From: Narthecium ossifragum
Lineage: Eukaryota > Streptophyta > Magnoliopsida > Dioscoreales > Nartheciaceae
Assembly (NCBI GenBank): GCA_963920575.1
Contig: OY986967.1
Span: 25,189,648 to 25,253,647, forward strand
DNA length: 64,000 bases
Direction of reading: 5' to 3'
The notes beneath the pieces are model-generated. The model was not told where the DNA came from and did no database searches. It saw only the letters and a list, made by a program, of their open reading frames with translations. A program made the translations under genes and the position numbers. This document shows, one piece after another, positions 33,382 to 45,643 of the stretch (positions are counted from its first letter, which is position 1; every line of letters starts with the position of its first letter).

Positions 33382-34600
33382 ACATGCATACGATGGAAAC
33401 TGCTTGTATTAGTGACCGAATTCAAGTTCACGTTCTGTATTAGTAACCGAATTCAAGTTCACAGTTAGATAAAGGAATAGCCGACCGACTACTAATGGTG
33501 TGAGCACTTAACCAAAGGACTCATCTATCATTACTACTAGATGGGCGCCCATGCCACCATGCCCCCATGCCATGGGTAATCACCAAATACCACCCCCTCT
33601 CTGTTTAATATGGGTCATGACACTGATGCTACCACGTCATAACTGTCTAAGCCTAATGTGGGTTATTGTGTCATAATCCATCTTATTTTATATAATATAT
33701 TAATAATCGTCATGATCACTGTATTCTTCTGTCTGTGTGTCGGTGGGTGGCAAAACTCCCAGCAACGTTTACTGTAAATTTTATCTTCCCGAGGGATTAA
33801 ACTGAAAAAAAATGCGGTTGTCTGTCATCATTCCGATGAGCACTGGTCTATGGTCTTTTGTAAATACCATCCCACTAGGAGGATAATAAATCCACGTGGC
33901 AGTTTTAATCACAAAAATTAGATGCCAGATTGATGGAAATCCACACGGGTCCGAATCGAATCCAATACAAAGACCCTCAACCCCAGATCCGAAGACCGAA
34001 CACGTGTCCTCCAACCATTCGCCACTGCAAGCTGTCAACCTTTGCTTTCGTCGTAATCTACGACTCCCCATCCCCTTCTCGGATCATCGCCCACCCCATC
34101 AATAAACACACCAGCTCCACACCCGATAACCCATCACCTGGGACCCTCCCCACTGTTCCGATCCGATCCGATCCACCAAGAAATCCAAATCGGGTGGGCC
34201 CGATCTATACCCGACTGCACACCAATCTCAGCACGATCTTGACCCCGTGACCACCCTTTCCTTTGTTTTTTACTGCACCCATGCGACCATATCCCATCAT
34301 TCTATCATACAATACATACATACATACATACATCAAACATATCATATAGTTTGTCCTTTGATGTCACAAAATATTAATGAACTCGTCTACGCTATGTCAC
34401 AGGTTCACATGCATCTGTCACAATGTATAGTGTTCGGTGAGCATGAAATGTAGCCTATGAGAAGCCAAGCAAAATTTTCTTTTTCGTATTATTTTATCTG
34501 ATGCAAGCAGAGAGAGAGATGCAACACTAAACCTAGGGGTTTCCTGTATACATGAACAGCAATTTCTCTACTTCCCCTCTCCCTCTCAACAACTCATGAC
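33382..34600. other. Intergenic, no gene recognised
   Basis: Contains a short tandem duplication (ccgaattcaagttcac near 33417 and 33449) and a (CATA)n microsatellite at about 34313-34333. Open frames near 33900-34250 overlap one another in several frames and do not look coding. A 3' untranslated region for the next minus-strand gene may begin near 34600. Confidence 0.35.
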
Positions 34601-34856
34601 CACTATACAAGAATGCAATTTATTTGCAAAGAACATAAATAGAAGCTTTTCTCCGAATCATAAATAAGTATATGTACCAGCTGGGGCGGCGGAACGATGA
34701 CCTATTACTTGGTGTTCTTCTTTCATATCTTCTTGAGTGATCATCGTCTTGAGTTTCCTTTTCGATGACCATCTAGGCGTAGTTTCAATCCGTTGTTCCA
34801 GTGTCATCTCTGGAAAAGGAATCATATGGAACAGAGACTCCAATGGACGAAACAGA

Positions 34857-37800
34857 TCACGATGTCTGTGGTTTGTCGAGAAATTGCAGGCATTCATGGG
34901 GATTAGAGTAGAAGTAGTCTTCTTCTTTCGGTCTATCAGGAATCACCACCCTCCTAGTAGGCATCCCCATGCGACTTGCGTGAGCGGCCTTTACTGCTGA
35001 GGAGAATTCATCCCAACTCAAAGAACCATTGTTGTGCTTGTCTATGAGCTCAACTAGGAGCTTCCTGTCCAACAAGAATGTCTTTCGGAAGCCCAAGTAC
35101 CTGATTTAGGCCATGAAGGAAAGGTTAAACATGAAGAGCAGTCGTATTACAAACAGAGAGATGATGACAATCAAGTGCACTGCCATTGGATATTGAGCAC
35201 AAATGCACAATACCTGCGATGGCCTTCGACAACTTTGGCCATGTTACCATCATAGGTGGGCACAAATATATCACTCTCCAAGGAAACCAGATAATCCAAT
35301 GCTGCCATTTGCGATGAGTGGTTTTGGAAGAATCTCAGATTGGAAGGTTCCAACAGCGTCTCCTTTCTCACCTGTATTGTGAGTTTCAATGTATTAGTTT
35401 CTATCAAGATAAATGTAGACTTATAAATACAATGCAGAAAGAATAGCAAGAGTGGACTCTAACCAAATTTGGGTAAGCTGCAGCGAGGCTAGCCATTCTC
35501 CTTTCTCCTCCATATATTTCCCCGGCTGCAATGTAGATGGGCACATTTCGATTGATACCCAATGCTCTTATAATCAGAGCGGTCTCTTCAGGTGTCAAAG
35601 GACAAAGACCATCTTTTCTTTTCATGTCAGAGTTGATCACTTTCTCCTTCCACCAGGGGTATGCATATCTATCGATAATAGATCAAGTTTGGATAAGGGA
35701 AACAAGAAAAATTCAAACTAAGCCAATGCTAGAACCATAAAAGAATTAGGTAAAAGGACCACTTGTTCACCTCATTCTTGTTAACTCATCAGCCTCGTTG
35801 TCAGTACAACCATGTGTACAGCCTGAGAAAGCCAACATATCCATTTCATAACGGAGGTGGAGGACTAGAAAAGGACCATTCAGGCGTAGAATACTGATGA
35901 CCCTTCTGCCCAACTCCTCTATTTGAGGAGTGAATCTGAGGGCCTTATAATTGACTCGGCAGCGCAGTTTTTGAATCTCCAGAGGAAGCCCATTATTAGC
36001 AAGCCGGGCATCAGTTCTGTTCAAATGCACAACCTTGTGCTTTTGTATTAAAGGAAGAATCTGCTTGCGCAGGAAGGAAGAGAATTTAATTCCTTATTAA
36101 AGTGGTCGATAGAAAAAAATTAACATTGTTCATCCAAATAGAAAGCAGGAAACATACCTGATGATGGTAGTAGGAGATATCAGACCAGCTAACTGGTGGC
36201 ATTTCATGTACCATTCCTAACTCCACTCTTCTCTTTAGCCTCGGAGGTAGTTCTTTCAATATCCGAACCTCATCTCTCAATGAAGTGATGAAATGATCTA
36301 CGTCAAATATGTCTTCGAACTCACTGCAACATACAATACTCTATTTCTCAAAATCATACATGAGAAATGAGAGCCTAAATCGCTAAAAAGAACCAATTCT
36401 AACTAATTGCACCAACTTCTTCAACACAAAAGTATGAAATCTTGTCAAAGAAGCCAACACACCTAGGATCAGCCCAGAATGAGGTTTTGTCCAGCTCTGG
36501 TACTATTAGTGTCACATTCAGGTATCTTGCAATAGCAACCATATCACATATCTGTGAAGGAAAGATACACTCTCAAATATGTAATTTTTGCATACAAGGT
36601 TATCACTCCAGAGAAAAATGAAATCGAAAAGCCAAAGATGATCATTGCATACTCACAGCTGCTCTCATCTGATTAAGACCACCATTGCAAGAAACCATTA
36701 GATAGCCATTATTGCTGTAAGCTCCTGTAGGAATAAAGATTAACCTTTCAGATATGGCAACAACAGAATGCACAATTGATCTGCTTGATTGCAGGCACTA
36801 AAAAGATCGACAACAGGATTTGTGTTACAAAGGCAGTGAGGTACTGAAGGTCCATGACACTTCCAATAGGCGAATGCCGATGTTAATATAGTTATGATGT
36901 ATACTGAAAAAGAAGGCAAAACTATATTAGAGGTTGGGAGAAGTTAAGCATTTGGAATAGAGAGTTAGGGGAGGAGAGTGACAGGTTAAGGTGCCAGAAA
37001 GCAGACCGGAAGCAGGAGAAGAAACACAGAGAAATAATGAAAGTTGAAACCAGTTCCTAGCACTTAGCAAACGAAGCAGGGGAAGAAACACAGAGAAATA
37101 ATGAAAGTTGAAACCAGCTCCTAGCACTTAGCAAAAGAAGAAACAATTTTGCATAAAGGATCCCCCATCCCCAAAGCCAATCACAGTTGAGAACAGGAAA
37201 TTCTACATCATTAATGCTCCTTCATCCACAAGAATCTCGGAAATAAAAGGGAATATTGACCACATTAACCACCTAATTGGAAATAAACATATCAACCAAT
37301 AACATCAACCTTAAAAAAGAATGGGGCCAAACTAAATATGTGAAAGGATAATGGAAAAGATTGCAAATATGGAAGGTGCGCTGTCAAGAAGGGAGAGCAA
37401 ATGCATGTGAAAGACCAGAGGGGATGCATCTATAAGTATCACATGCCAAAACAGACAACTTCCCTTACAAGATTTTACCATTTGAACCCAAGATTGCATG
37501 ACCTAATCAACAGAGAAGGGTGAAAAACCCAACTCCAATTACTTCAATCTTATTATTTAGTTCAATAATCCTGATATTACATAGCAAAAAATTGTGATAT
37601 AACACCTTTAAAAATCAAAATGTGCATTCTTTTCTTATACCATAGATATATTTCAATTTCCATGGTCTCACAAATAACTCACTTCAACGAATGAAATGGC
37701 TAATGGAATTCAAGGATCTTTACCAACAATAAAAGAAACTCACTTTTGGGCGGAAGCGCGATCTTCTCGGGGAGCATGACCGTAGAGCTCTCGGCGACAG

Positions 37801-38107
37801 GAAGGATCGAATCCTGCAGCTTTACAGGCAACGGGGAGTCGGACGGAGTGAAGCACGAGGGCCACCCCTTGAGCACTCTAGCCCCCCACAAATCCCCTAG
37901 CGTAGTGAGCTGGACCACGCATGTCCACAAGAGCACGAAGGTCGTCGTCCGGATCATCCAACACTTCGTCCGAGACTTTGGCAGCCCCACCACCACCGTA
38001 GTCCCTCTGAGCTTGGCCGCCGCGTTGTGCCCGTTGCTGTACTCCGGTATCGGAGACTTCTCCAGCTTGCACATCTTCGAATCCAAGAACCCCTTCACTC
38101 CAAGCAT
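34857..38107 (-). CDS. O-fucosyltransferase family protein (527 aa, 8 exons)
   Basis: Coding order on the minus strand: 38107-37744, 36724-36657, 36551-36463, 36323-36158, 36060-35771, 35668-35464, 35371-35214, 35100-34857. All phases join cleanly. The protein has a short cytosolic N terminus ([18 protein letters not shown]), a signal-anchor at about residues 50-67 ([15 protein letters not shown]), then the family domain: [40 protein letters not shown], the [14 protein letters not shown] motif (297-310), and [13 protein letters not shown] before it. The tail has [33 protein letters not shown] and [15 protein letters not shown]. Plant members are type II Golgi-type proteins of the DUF246/GT65-related group. 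The substrate of this one is unknown. The N terminus is uncertain: the frame stays open without ATG upstream to a TAG near 38190. Confidence 0.92.
36925..37140. repeat. 64-bp tandem duplication inside O-fucosyltransferase intron 1
   Basis: The unit with gaaacacagagaaataatga occurs at 37021 and again at 37085, with a 64-base period and few mismatches. It lies in the 1.0-kb first intron (36725-37743) and has no coding meaning. Confidence 0.7.
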
Positions 38108-38579
38108 AATAATATCAAACGCCTTTTTAACCGCCCGGAATCCAAGAACTCCACGAAGATGGGCTCTTTCCAACCGATTTAATACCTCCAGCTAATGCAG
38201 CAAGAACAAGAACCGAAAAACCCCAAACGTCATGAAACTCCTCAAAAAGACAGGGTTTTTATCCTTAAATCTGACCACGAAACCATCCTGAGACACATAT
38301 CCTCACCAAAATTGAATTAAAAGCCCAAAAAATATCGAGTTTTTCTCAATACAAACCACCATTCAACATCTCCAGCCCGCTTAGAATTGACCAAGCAACA
38401 CCCTTTAATCCTCCGAAAATGGCCAAAAAAAATTCCCACCAAACCAAGAAAAACCCCGGAAACAACCTCTTCGATTCAACAAACCGAGATTGTAGACTAA
38501 AAACAAATTTATGAACACGGAGATTGCCGGAGAATCGAAGGTTTCGAGAAGCCAAAGAGAGGCTCTCGTCCTTTCCCTC

Positions 38580-38617
<38 letters not shown>

Positions 38618-38878
38618 GAGAGAGAGAAAACGCAACTTCTCTTGCGTCGGTGGCCTATATAGGAGGCGCGTCATAACTATCGGATCCGGATCCAATCACC
38701 ACGCACCCGCTAAGCCCCGATGTCCCCGCCGCAGCGTTTCCGGCACGTGCCCCCATTACATGACACCGACGGCTACGACCCAATTACTGGGGGCACACGG
38801 AATTGTACAGTGATCGCGCTCCGGATCTATCTGATGGACGGCGGAGATCCCGCGGTGGGCATTTAAGCGGGCAGTGGG
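38108..38878 (-). promoter_or_regulatory. O-fucosyltransferase leader and promoter region
   Basis: On the coding strand the region contains a GA/CT tract (38581-38628) and a G-box (CACGTG at about 38744). A good splice-acceptor context (ttcttgctgcattag at 38190) sits in front of conserved-looking codons, suggesting a 5' intron or upstream exon. The right end runs into the sequence gap. Confidence 0.45.
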
Positions 38879-39078
38879 NNNNNNNNNNNNNNNNNNNNNN
38901 NNNNNNNNNNNNNNNNNNNNNNNNNNNNNNNNNNNNNNNNNNNNNNNNNNNNNNNNNNNNNNNNNNNNNNNNNNNNNNNNNNNNNNNNNNNNNNNNNNNN
39001 NNNNNNNNNNNNNNNNNNNNNNNNNNNNNNNNNNNNNNNNNNNNNNNNNNNNNNNNNNNNNNNNNNNNNNNNNNNNNN
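38879..39078. other. Assembly gap (200 N)
   Basis: Exactly 200 undetermined bases. The round number suggests a placeholder of arbitrary length. It lies directly against a tandem repeat array, which probably caused the break. Confidence 0.99.
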
Positions 39079-40130
39079 CTCAAAAAATTGTAGTTACTAT
39101 TCCCAGAAATAGGGTAGTATCACTGGGAAGTAACTACCAATTTTTGTAGTTACTTCCCATAAATTGTAGAAAATTTTCATAAATTGTAATTACTTTCCAT
39201 AAAAATTTGTAGTAAATTTTTGTACTTATTTATCAGAATTTTTTTTTATATTAACTATTTGTAGTTACTTCCCAGAAAATTATAAAGTAATGATCAATAT
39301 TTTGGAAAGTAACTACCAATTAACAAGTAACTATCGATTATAAAAGAAGTAACTACCATTTAACTAAGAAGTTACTACCAACTTTATTGGGAAGTAACTA
39401 CCATCTAACCACCTACTATCTTCCATAAATAAGGGAAGTAGCTACTTCCCAGTTTAAGCGGTAGTTACTTCCCATCCAAACTGGTAGTTACTTCCCCCAT
39501 TTAACTGGTAGTTACTTCCCAGTTTAAGCGGTAATTACTTTACAAAAAAACTGTAATTACTTCACACTTCAACTGGTAGTTACTTCCCATTCAAACTGGT
39601 ATTTACTTGCCAATTAAACTGGTAGTTATTTCACAGTTAACTGGTAGTTACTTCACAGTTAACTGGTAGTTACTTCCCATATAAATTGGTAGTTACTCCC
39701 CCCAAAACTGGTAGTTACTTCCCATCCAAACTGGTAGTTACTTCCCACATTTAACTGGTAGTTACTTCCCCCATTTAACTGGTAGTTACTTCCCAGTTTA
39801 AGCGGTAATTACTTTACAAAAAAACTGTAATTACTTCACACTTCAACTGGTAGTTACTTCCTATTCAAACTGGTATTTACTTGCCAATTAAACTGGTAGA
39901 TACTTCACAGTTAACTGGTAGTTACTTCCCATATAAATTGGTAGTTACTCCCCCCAAAACTGGTAGTTACTTCCCATCCAAACTGGTAGTTACTTCCCCC
40001 ATTTAACTGGTAGTTACTTCCCAGTTTAACTGGTAGTTACTTCCCCCAAAACTGGTAGTTACTTCCCATCCAAACTGGTAGTTACTTCCAATCCAAACTG
40101 GTAGTTACTCCCCCAATTTTACTATTAATG
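39079..40130. repeat. Minisatellite of ~21-25 bp units with higher-order structure
   Basis: From about 39450 to 40120 some 29 units of the form aactggtagttacttccc plus 2-7 variable bases lie head to tail. A block of variant units (agtttaagcggtaattactt, then ctgtaattacttcacacttc) at 39521 recurs at 39795, a 274-bp period, so a group of units was amplified together. To the left (39100-39430) related units occur in mixed orientation as gggaagtaactacc. The turning point is a perfect 18-bp palindrome, gggaagtagctacttccc (39433-39450). The array borders the N gap. No coding. Confidence 0.85.
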
Positions 40131-41200
40131 CCCCCATTAATGCATGCATCCAGCCATAAAGTGGATGCATGCATGCCTTCCATGTATTGGGAATAGGTGT
40201 ATATATTCCCAACCACTCCATTTAATGCCAACCACATAATTCAAAACTATTCATCCATCTCTCATTTAAAAAAATACATAAAGGGTATTTTAGAGATAAA
40301 AAAATACAGCTGTCCAAAAAGGGACTAAATGGCTTAAAATCTTTCAAGGAGACTAAACGGCAAAGAACTTCTCCCAAAGGGACTAAACACCAATTTTTTA
40401 AATGGAATGCTAAGGTCCAATTAGGCGTTTGGTTGCACCTGAATAAGCCGAATGGATCGAACGAGTGATTCCAGTTCGCTCGATTCGTTTGTTTGGTAAG
40501 ACCTGAACGGCCGGCCGGAATAAAAAATCCCCCATTTCCGTCCGTGAGGCGGCGGCCAAACGCCGCCCCTAGGTAAAACTCCAGCCGTGGACCCATAACA
40601 CCTACAAAAAGAGGTCTTATTAGGGACCTATATAGGGTGTGTGATGATGGATACCATCAACGCGTTTCATGTCAAAATCACCATATATGCCGATGCCGTG
40701 GACCCATGCAAAGGTTGCTACATACATGATCAGAAGGAATTGGTGTCTTATACCACCCACCACCCGCTAATGTTTTGTGGCTCGACGACGACGCATATGT
40801 AATGGATGGGACATAATCAAACATATATAGGCTCCATACTAGTGGGGGCTCCTAGGCCACAGTAACCACACACTAGATCCTTTCTCTCCTCTCCGCCCAC
40901 ACTAACTCCTCCTTCGACACGTGATAAATAGTGGAATGAATTAACGGAGATCGGTGGTTAATGAGTGGTTAGGAGAGACAAAGAGAGGAGCATGGGGGTG
41001 GTCATTATCTGAGAGCCCCACTAGTTATATATATGTTCATGAAAATCTTTGAATTTATACAATTGCCATGGATAAAGTGACTTATATGCCCTCACGACTA
41101 TGGTTGATTTTAAACTTCAATAAAAAATCCCTTGGGTTGGATAGGAGAGAGAGAACCCGGTGGGAGAGACAGAGAGGAGAGGAGGAATAGAGAACCCGGT
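40131..41200. other. Intergenic with one MITE-like element
   Basis: An inverted pair of atgcatgcatcca / tggatgcatgcat motifs lies near 40140-40178. At about 40424-40570 is an element whose ends are ggcgtttggttgcacc and ggccaaacgccg, related to the two MITEs at 15.5 and 16.4 kb. Duplicated gagaacccggtgggagaga motifs occur near 41151 and 41191. No gene recognised. Confidence 0.4.
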
Positions 41201-41238
41201 GGGAGAGAGATCTCATCTTCTCTTATGAGATCTTCCCC

Positions 41239-41850
41239 TTGATCCCGGACATCTCATGCCTTTCAGGTCTAGGCATCGGCCACCTCATGCCCATGCTCGA
41301 ACTGGCCGAGCTCCTCCACCACCACAACTTCTCGGACACCCTCCTCTTAGTCTTCGACTCTGGTCCTCTCAACCCATCCCCATCCTTCCTCTTAGCATCC
41401 TCCCAACCCTTCATCTCCTCCACCCTCTCCTTGCTCCTCCCACCTCCGCCACCGCCCCTCAAGCCTCCATCGCTCAACTTCTTAGTTCCTCTATGTTAAA
41501 GAACTAGATAAAGCTAGCAAGATATAGGATAAATAGATCCCAATCGATCTCTTTGAATAAAAGGAATAATTTCAGGGATTAAATCTTTATCTTAAGAAAC
41601 CTTTGTTTTTTCCATAAGAAAAAGATTTGTGTACATACCATGTGCTTATCATATATCTTGATGAGCTTTAACTATCCAATCACTCCAAGACATCTACTGG
41701 TCTAGCCCTTTGCCGCTTTAGTCCTCGACTTGTTTTGCTCCGCCGCCATCGACGTGACCAAAGATCTTCACGTGCCCTTCCCAAACCCTATGGATCAAAC
41801 ATGGACAGCCGGAGCTTTCCCCAGCGTGATGATGCGAAATAGCTTATGTA
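41239..41850 (+). pseudogene. UDP-glycosyltransferase (UGT88/71-like) N-terminal pseudogene
   Basis: One frame reads LGIGHLMPMLELAELLHHHN, then LLLVFDSGPLNPSP, SSQPFISSTLSLLLP and a PPPPPPL run. This is the start of a plant family-1 glycosyltransferase, where the GxGHLxPMLELAKLL motif is typical. The frame stops at 41499. After about 200 unrelated bases the same protein resumes at 41711-41790 with FAALVLDLFCSAAIDVTKDL and HVPF, then ends. There is no PSPG sugar-donor motif anywhere in the region and the start Met is missing, so it is a truncated, interrupted copy. Confidence 0.75.
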
Positions 41851-44800
41851 TATAGACACTTAAAAGTATTCTTTAATGGAGCCGAGGGTATTTAAAATAT
41901 TTTGTATGAGTGGCAGGGGTTTAACCATGTTCATGTTACTTTTGCTAACCGGAAGATAATAGAAAAATAAATATGTTACTTGTTAATGTTTTCCAGATAA
42001 TCTTATAAATTTTGAAAATTTAGGAGTAATTGTGTGAATTTAAAGATTTTCAAAGACATATAAAATTTTTCCGAAAGAGAGGGTTATTTTATAGCCATCA
42101 TGCTGATGTATTTGTATATGTCTTTGTCTTCAAAGTCTAAGTAGATATTTAGCAAATTAAAAACACGCTAGTCAAATTCAGATGACAGATGCACATACTA
42201 TATTCATTTTATTCTTTAGAATTTTCATACGCAAATGGTCTATTTTGCTATTTTAATTCTAAATATAGTTCAAAATTATAAAAATAAAAAATGAAATAAA
42301 TATAATATACAATTTTTTTTATTTCAGAATCATTAAAGTATTTCCAGACTCAGAATCCCATAAGTTTTTGGACATGAGTCACAAAACATTCTACATATAA
42401 AACTAGAAGCATCTTGGATTCCAATTTCCAAATGTCTAATGTAAACACTAACAAAGCAAACAAGCTTGCCTTCAAAACTAATTTTGTCTTAGAAATGTAG
42501 GTTTTGGATTTTATTACTGTGAACAGGAAGCCGTATGGGGGGTGTCCTTATCATGACAGGACCCACCTTGCTTGGGTTCGGAGAGACGTGCCATTCTTGC
42601 CGAGATTGAGGCATCTGGGTCAATCATACGAGCACGCGCAAGGTCATTGGGGACCACGATTTCCAATAAAAGTGGGGCATTGGCCCGGTCCAATCCAAAA
42701 GTCGCAATTTATGAGGTTTATTAACGTTGTATTATTTGAGCTCGATTATAATTAGGTTGGTGGCATCATCGAATTAGTTGGTAGACCAATTCGTATCACG
42801 TGCAATTGGCTGTCATAAGTCAATTTAGGCAGGGTTGGGTCGCACTTGGATTTACCTCGTCAAGTCAATAAAAATAGAATTAAAAAAATGTATCCTTCTC
42901 AAGAACATCAAGGCTAGATAATATTCCGGTTTTGTGTGTTTTTTATTTACATGTTTGGATTGAAAACTCTTCAACATTAGATATACTTTGGAGAGATCTC
43001 CACCACCTGATGTAATCTAGAATTTAGGGCAACAAACATTATCTAGAATTTATGTGACATTCAAATCCATAGTTGATGATAGAACTAAAGATAGATTTCA
43101 ATAGGGTCTATGAGTTAAATATCCGACCCCACAGATAGTATATTATCTTGTCATTTTATACTTAAACCGCCCATTCTATTCGCATTAAATACCAGTATTA
43201 ATAGATTCGATTTTTGAAAAGACATGTAATTTTCATACATATTTTTCCTACCTCAAGCTCATCGGATGCAGACATCATGGGCATTTCTTTAGGACCGTTT
43301 GAATTGAGAATATGATAAATTTACATAATAGTTAAAGTAAAAGTTATGCGAGCGTCAAATGTAGTCACGTAGGATTTAGAGAAAAATCTTTGGATACATA
43401 AACCGTATATTTATCGCCGATTCCAAACGGGCTCTTAATATTTGAGTTCTTTAATGTGATTTGGGGGGGGGGGGGGGGGCGTGTTATGTCACATAATCAC
43501 CAAAAATAACAAAGGGTACCATAAACATGACTGTTCCTGTACCAAACAACGAGAGTAATGATAACACATCCAGGTTGGAAGAGACCAGACATCAATAATA
43601 ATCACAGGTGGTTGGGAAGCACCATTCCTATTATGAGCAACCATTCATGGCTTCCACTCCACTCTTTGAATTAGGCATGATTAATATAAGACTATGGTAT
43701 GGAAAATTAGTAAGGGGTTGTTCGCCTGTAAGAAACCGGGGAAGGAAACTGATTACTCTGTAAAACTTAACTAGTTTCTGGGGTTTGGATGGTAGAATTG
43801 TGATGGAAATTAAGAGAGTCATCTTATACCTATCACAAATTTCTCCTATTCTTTTTTTGACTTGGAAGTTGGAAATTATCTATTCTATTACTCGGTCACA
43901 TGCTCCACACTTGCTTCTTAGAAAGTGATATCCAAGTCACTTCCTCTCTTCACTATCTTGCAACCAAACTGGTCCTAAGCTAGATGTTATGATTATCAAA
44001 ATTTAAATACAATGTACCTAACTAAAGCACTCATCATATACTAAACAACAGCCCTTAAGACATGCCAACATCCTCAGAACCGAACCATTAATTTACAAGT
44101 AAGGATCGGCGGCAAATTGCGAACTAATCTTGGTAACATATTAAATGAAACAAGCAGACCGCCGGCATTAATTCTGCTGCATTCCAGTTCATAAGTGTAC
44201 TTTTTTTTTTATCCTAATCAGGGCATAATCTTCCCTACTCATAGATAAAAAGTAGATGGATGGTCCCTATGAGCAAGCCTTTCAGTTCTAATTAAACAGT
44301 GATCAATGCTGCTATGAACTCAGGGACAAGTCTTTTTATATATATATATATAACAAACATAGATAAGGAGAAGATGGATGGTACCTATAAAAATAAGGGA
44401 ACTCCACTAGCAGCATCCTGAGATGAGAACAACGTGGAAGAGCTTTATTAATCTGCCTAAAAACAGGAGATAGGGTAAGACAATATAGGTAAAGGAGACT
44501 AAAGCTGCAGTCCTGCTTGTTTCTTGGGGTACTCTGCATTGATGAGATGCAATGTGATGACATTAAGACACATTTCTGATCTCATGGGGCCTATTTATGA
44601 ATGCACTTGGCTCCATGTTTATTTAATGCTTACCAGATCCCAAGAGAAGGGGAGATCAGTGCTGAATCACTGTATCTGAAACCTGTAATGCCATTCATGG
44701 CAGTAAAAGGTTAAACATGGTTAGCCTTGATTTGGTCTCCAGCAGGAGTCACCTGGTTAAGATTCAAGAGTTTCACATAAAAGGTTATAAACCTGGTAAA

Positions 44801-45040
44801 ATAAAGCTGAAGGAAGATTGCTATATAAGTTTGCTAAGGAGTAAGGAGTAGTACTTCAGACATGATAAGATGGCGCAGATGTTAGATTTTACCCAGCTGA
44901 TAAATCATAGTAGACTCTGAATTTTACATCCAGCTGATGCTTAGACAAACAAAAACATTGCTACATAGTACTTCGCTGGAACTGGAAATATACAGCTGGA
45001 ATAAAGAAGTCATTGCAGAATAGTTGCATGCATTCACTGC
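41851..45040. other. Intergenic, no gene recognised
   Basis: Mostly AT-rich. A 16- to 17-base G run at about 43463-43479 and possible MITE ends (ggaccgtttgaattgagaa near 43292, gattccaaacgggctctt near 43419) are the only patterns. A short frame at 42504-42755 has no recognisable family. Confidence 0.35.
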
Positions 45041-45643
45041 CATCCAACCAGGGGTGTGCACCGGTCGGATAATCCGTTTTGACCCGGCTAAAACACTCGA
45101 CTCGAGCCTTAACGGGCGGGTCATGAGATGGTAAAAAACGGGTCGGGTTCGACTCGACCCGTTATGGTGAAAAATGGGTCGGGTAATGGGTATTCGGCTT
45201 TTGATTAATGGATTAATCCGTTTTACCTGTTAAAATTAAAACAAGATAGAAAATAACATATGGTATTAAAACAAGTTGAGTGATCAACTTATATATCATA
45301 CATTGGGATTAAAACTTTATTATTTTTGTTTTTTGGATTTGGATTCTCTAATTTGATTTTTAGTATTTTTGATGAATCGTGAGTTCGGGATTTGAGAAAA
45401 AATTGAAATAGATTTTTCTATTTTTCTATTTTTCTATTTTTCTTGTGGTTGATATCTTATAAATTCATATGCTTTTAACGTGTTAAACAGGTTAACTTAT
45501 ACTTGTTTATCCATTTAACTGTTGACCTGTTTACTTGTTTACATGTTAAAAAAAAATAACATGTTAATGGACGGATCACAAGGTGTGCAAAACCCGACCC
45601 ACTAATCCGTGACCCGGATCCGTTGCACACCCTTTCATCCAAC
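45041..45643. mobile_element. Non-autonomous hAT-like element, 587 bp, with 8-bp target-site duplication
   Basis: The 8-bp sequence catccaac occurs at 45041-45048 and 45636-45643. Between them the ends are caggggtgtgcaccgg and, reading inward on the other strand, aaagggtgtgcaacgg. The interior carries several copies of acccg/cgggt motifs at both ends (cgggtcgggttcgactcgac near 45138) and an AT-rich centre. No protein is encoded. An 8-bp duplication and CAGGGGTG-type ends are typical of the hAT superfamily. Confidence 0.7.

Noticed and set aside
38784..39149. Open frames spanning the N run
   Set aside because: They consist mostly of undetermined residues and carry no information.
39450..40125. 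Regular repeats with variable short spacers, resembling a CRISPR array
   Set aside because: The spacers are only 2-7 bases and themselves recur in a 274-bp pattern, and the genome is a plant nuclear one. It is a minisatellite.
43463..43479. Run of 16-17 G
   Set aside because: Probably a homopolymer or an assembly/sequencing artefact. No structure around it suggests a function.
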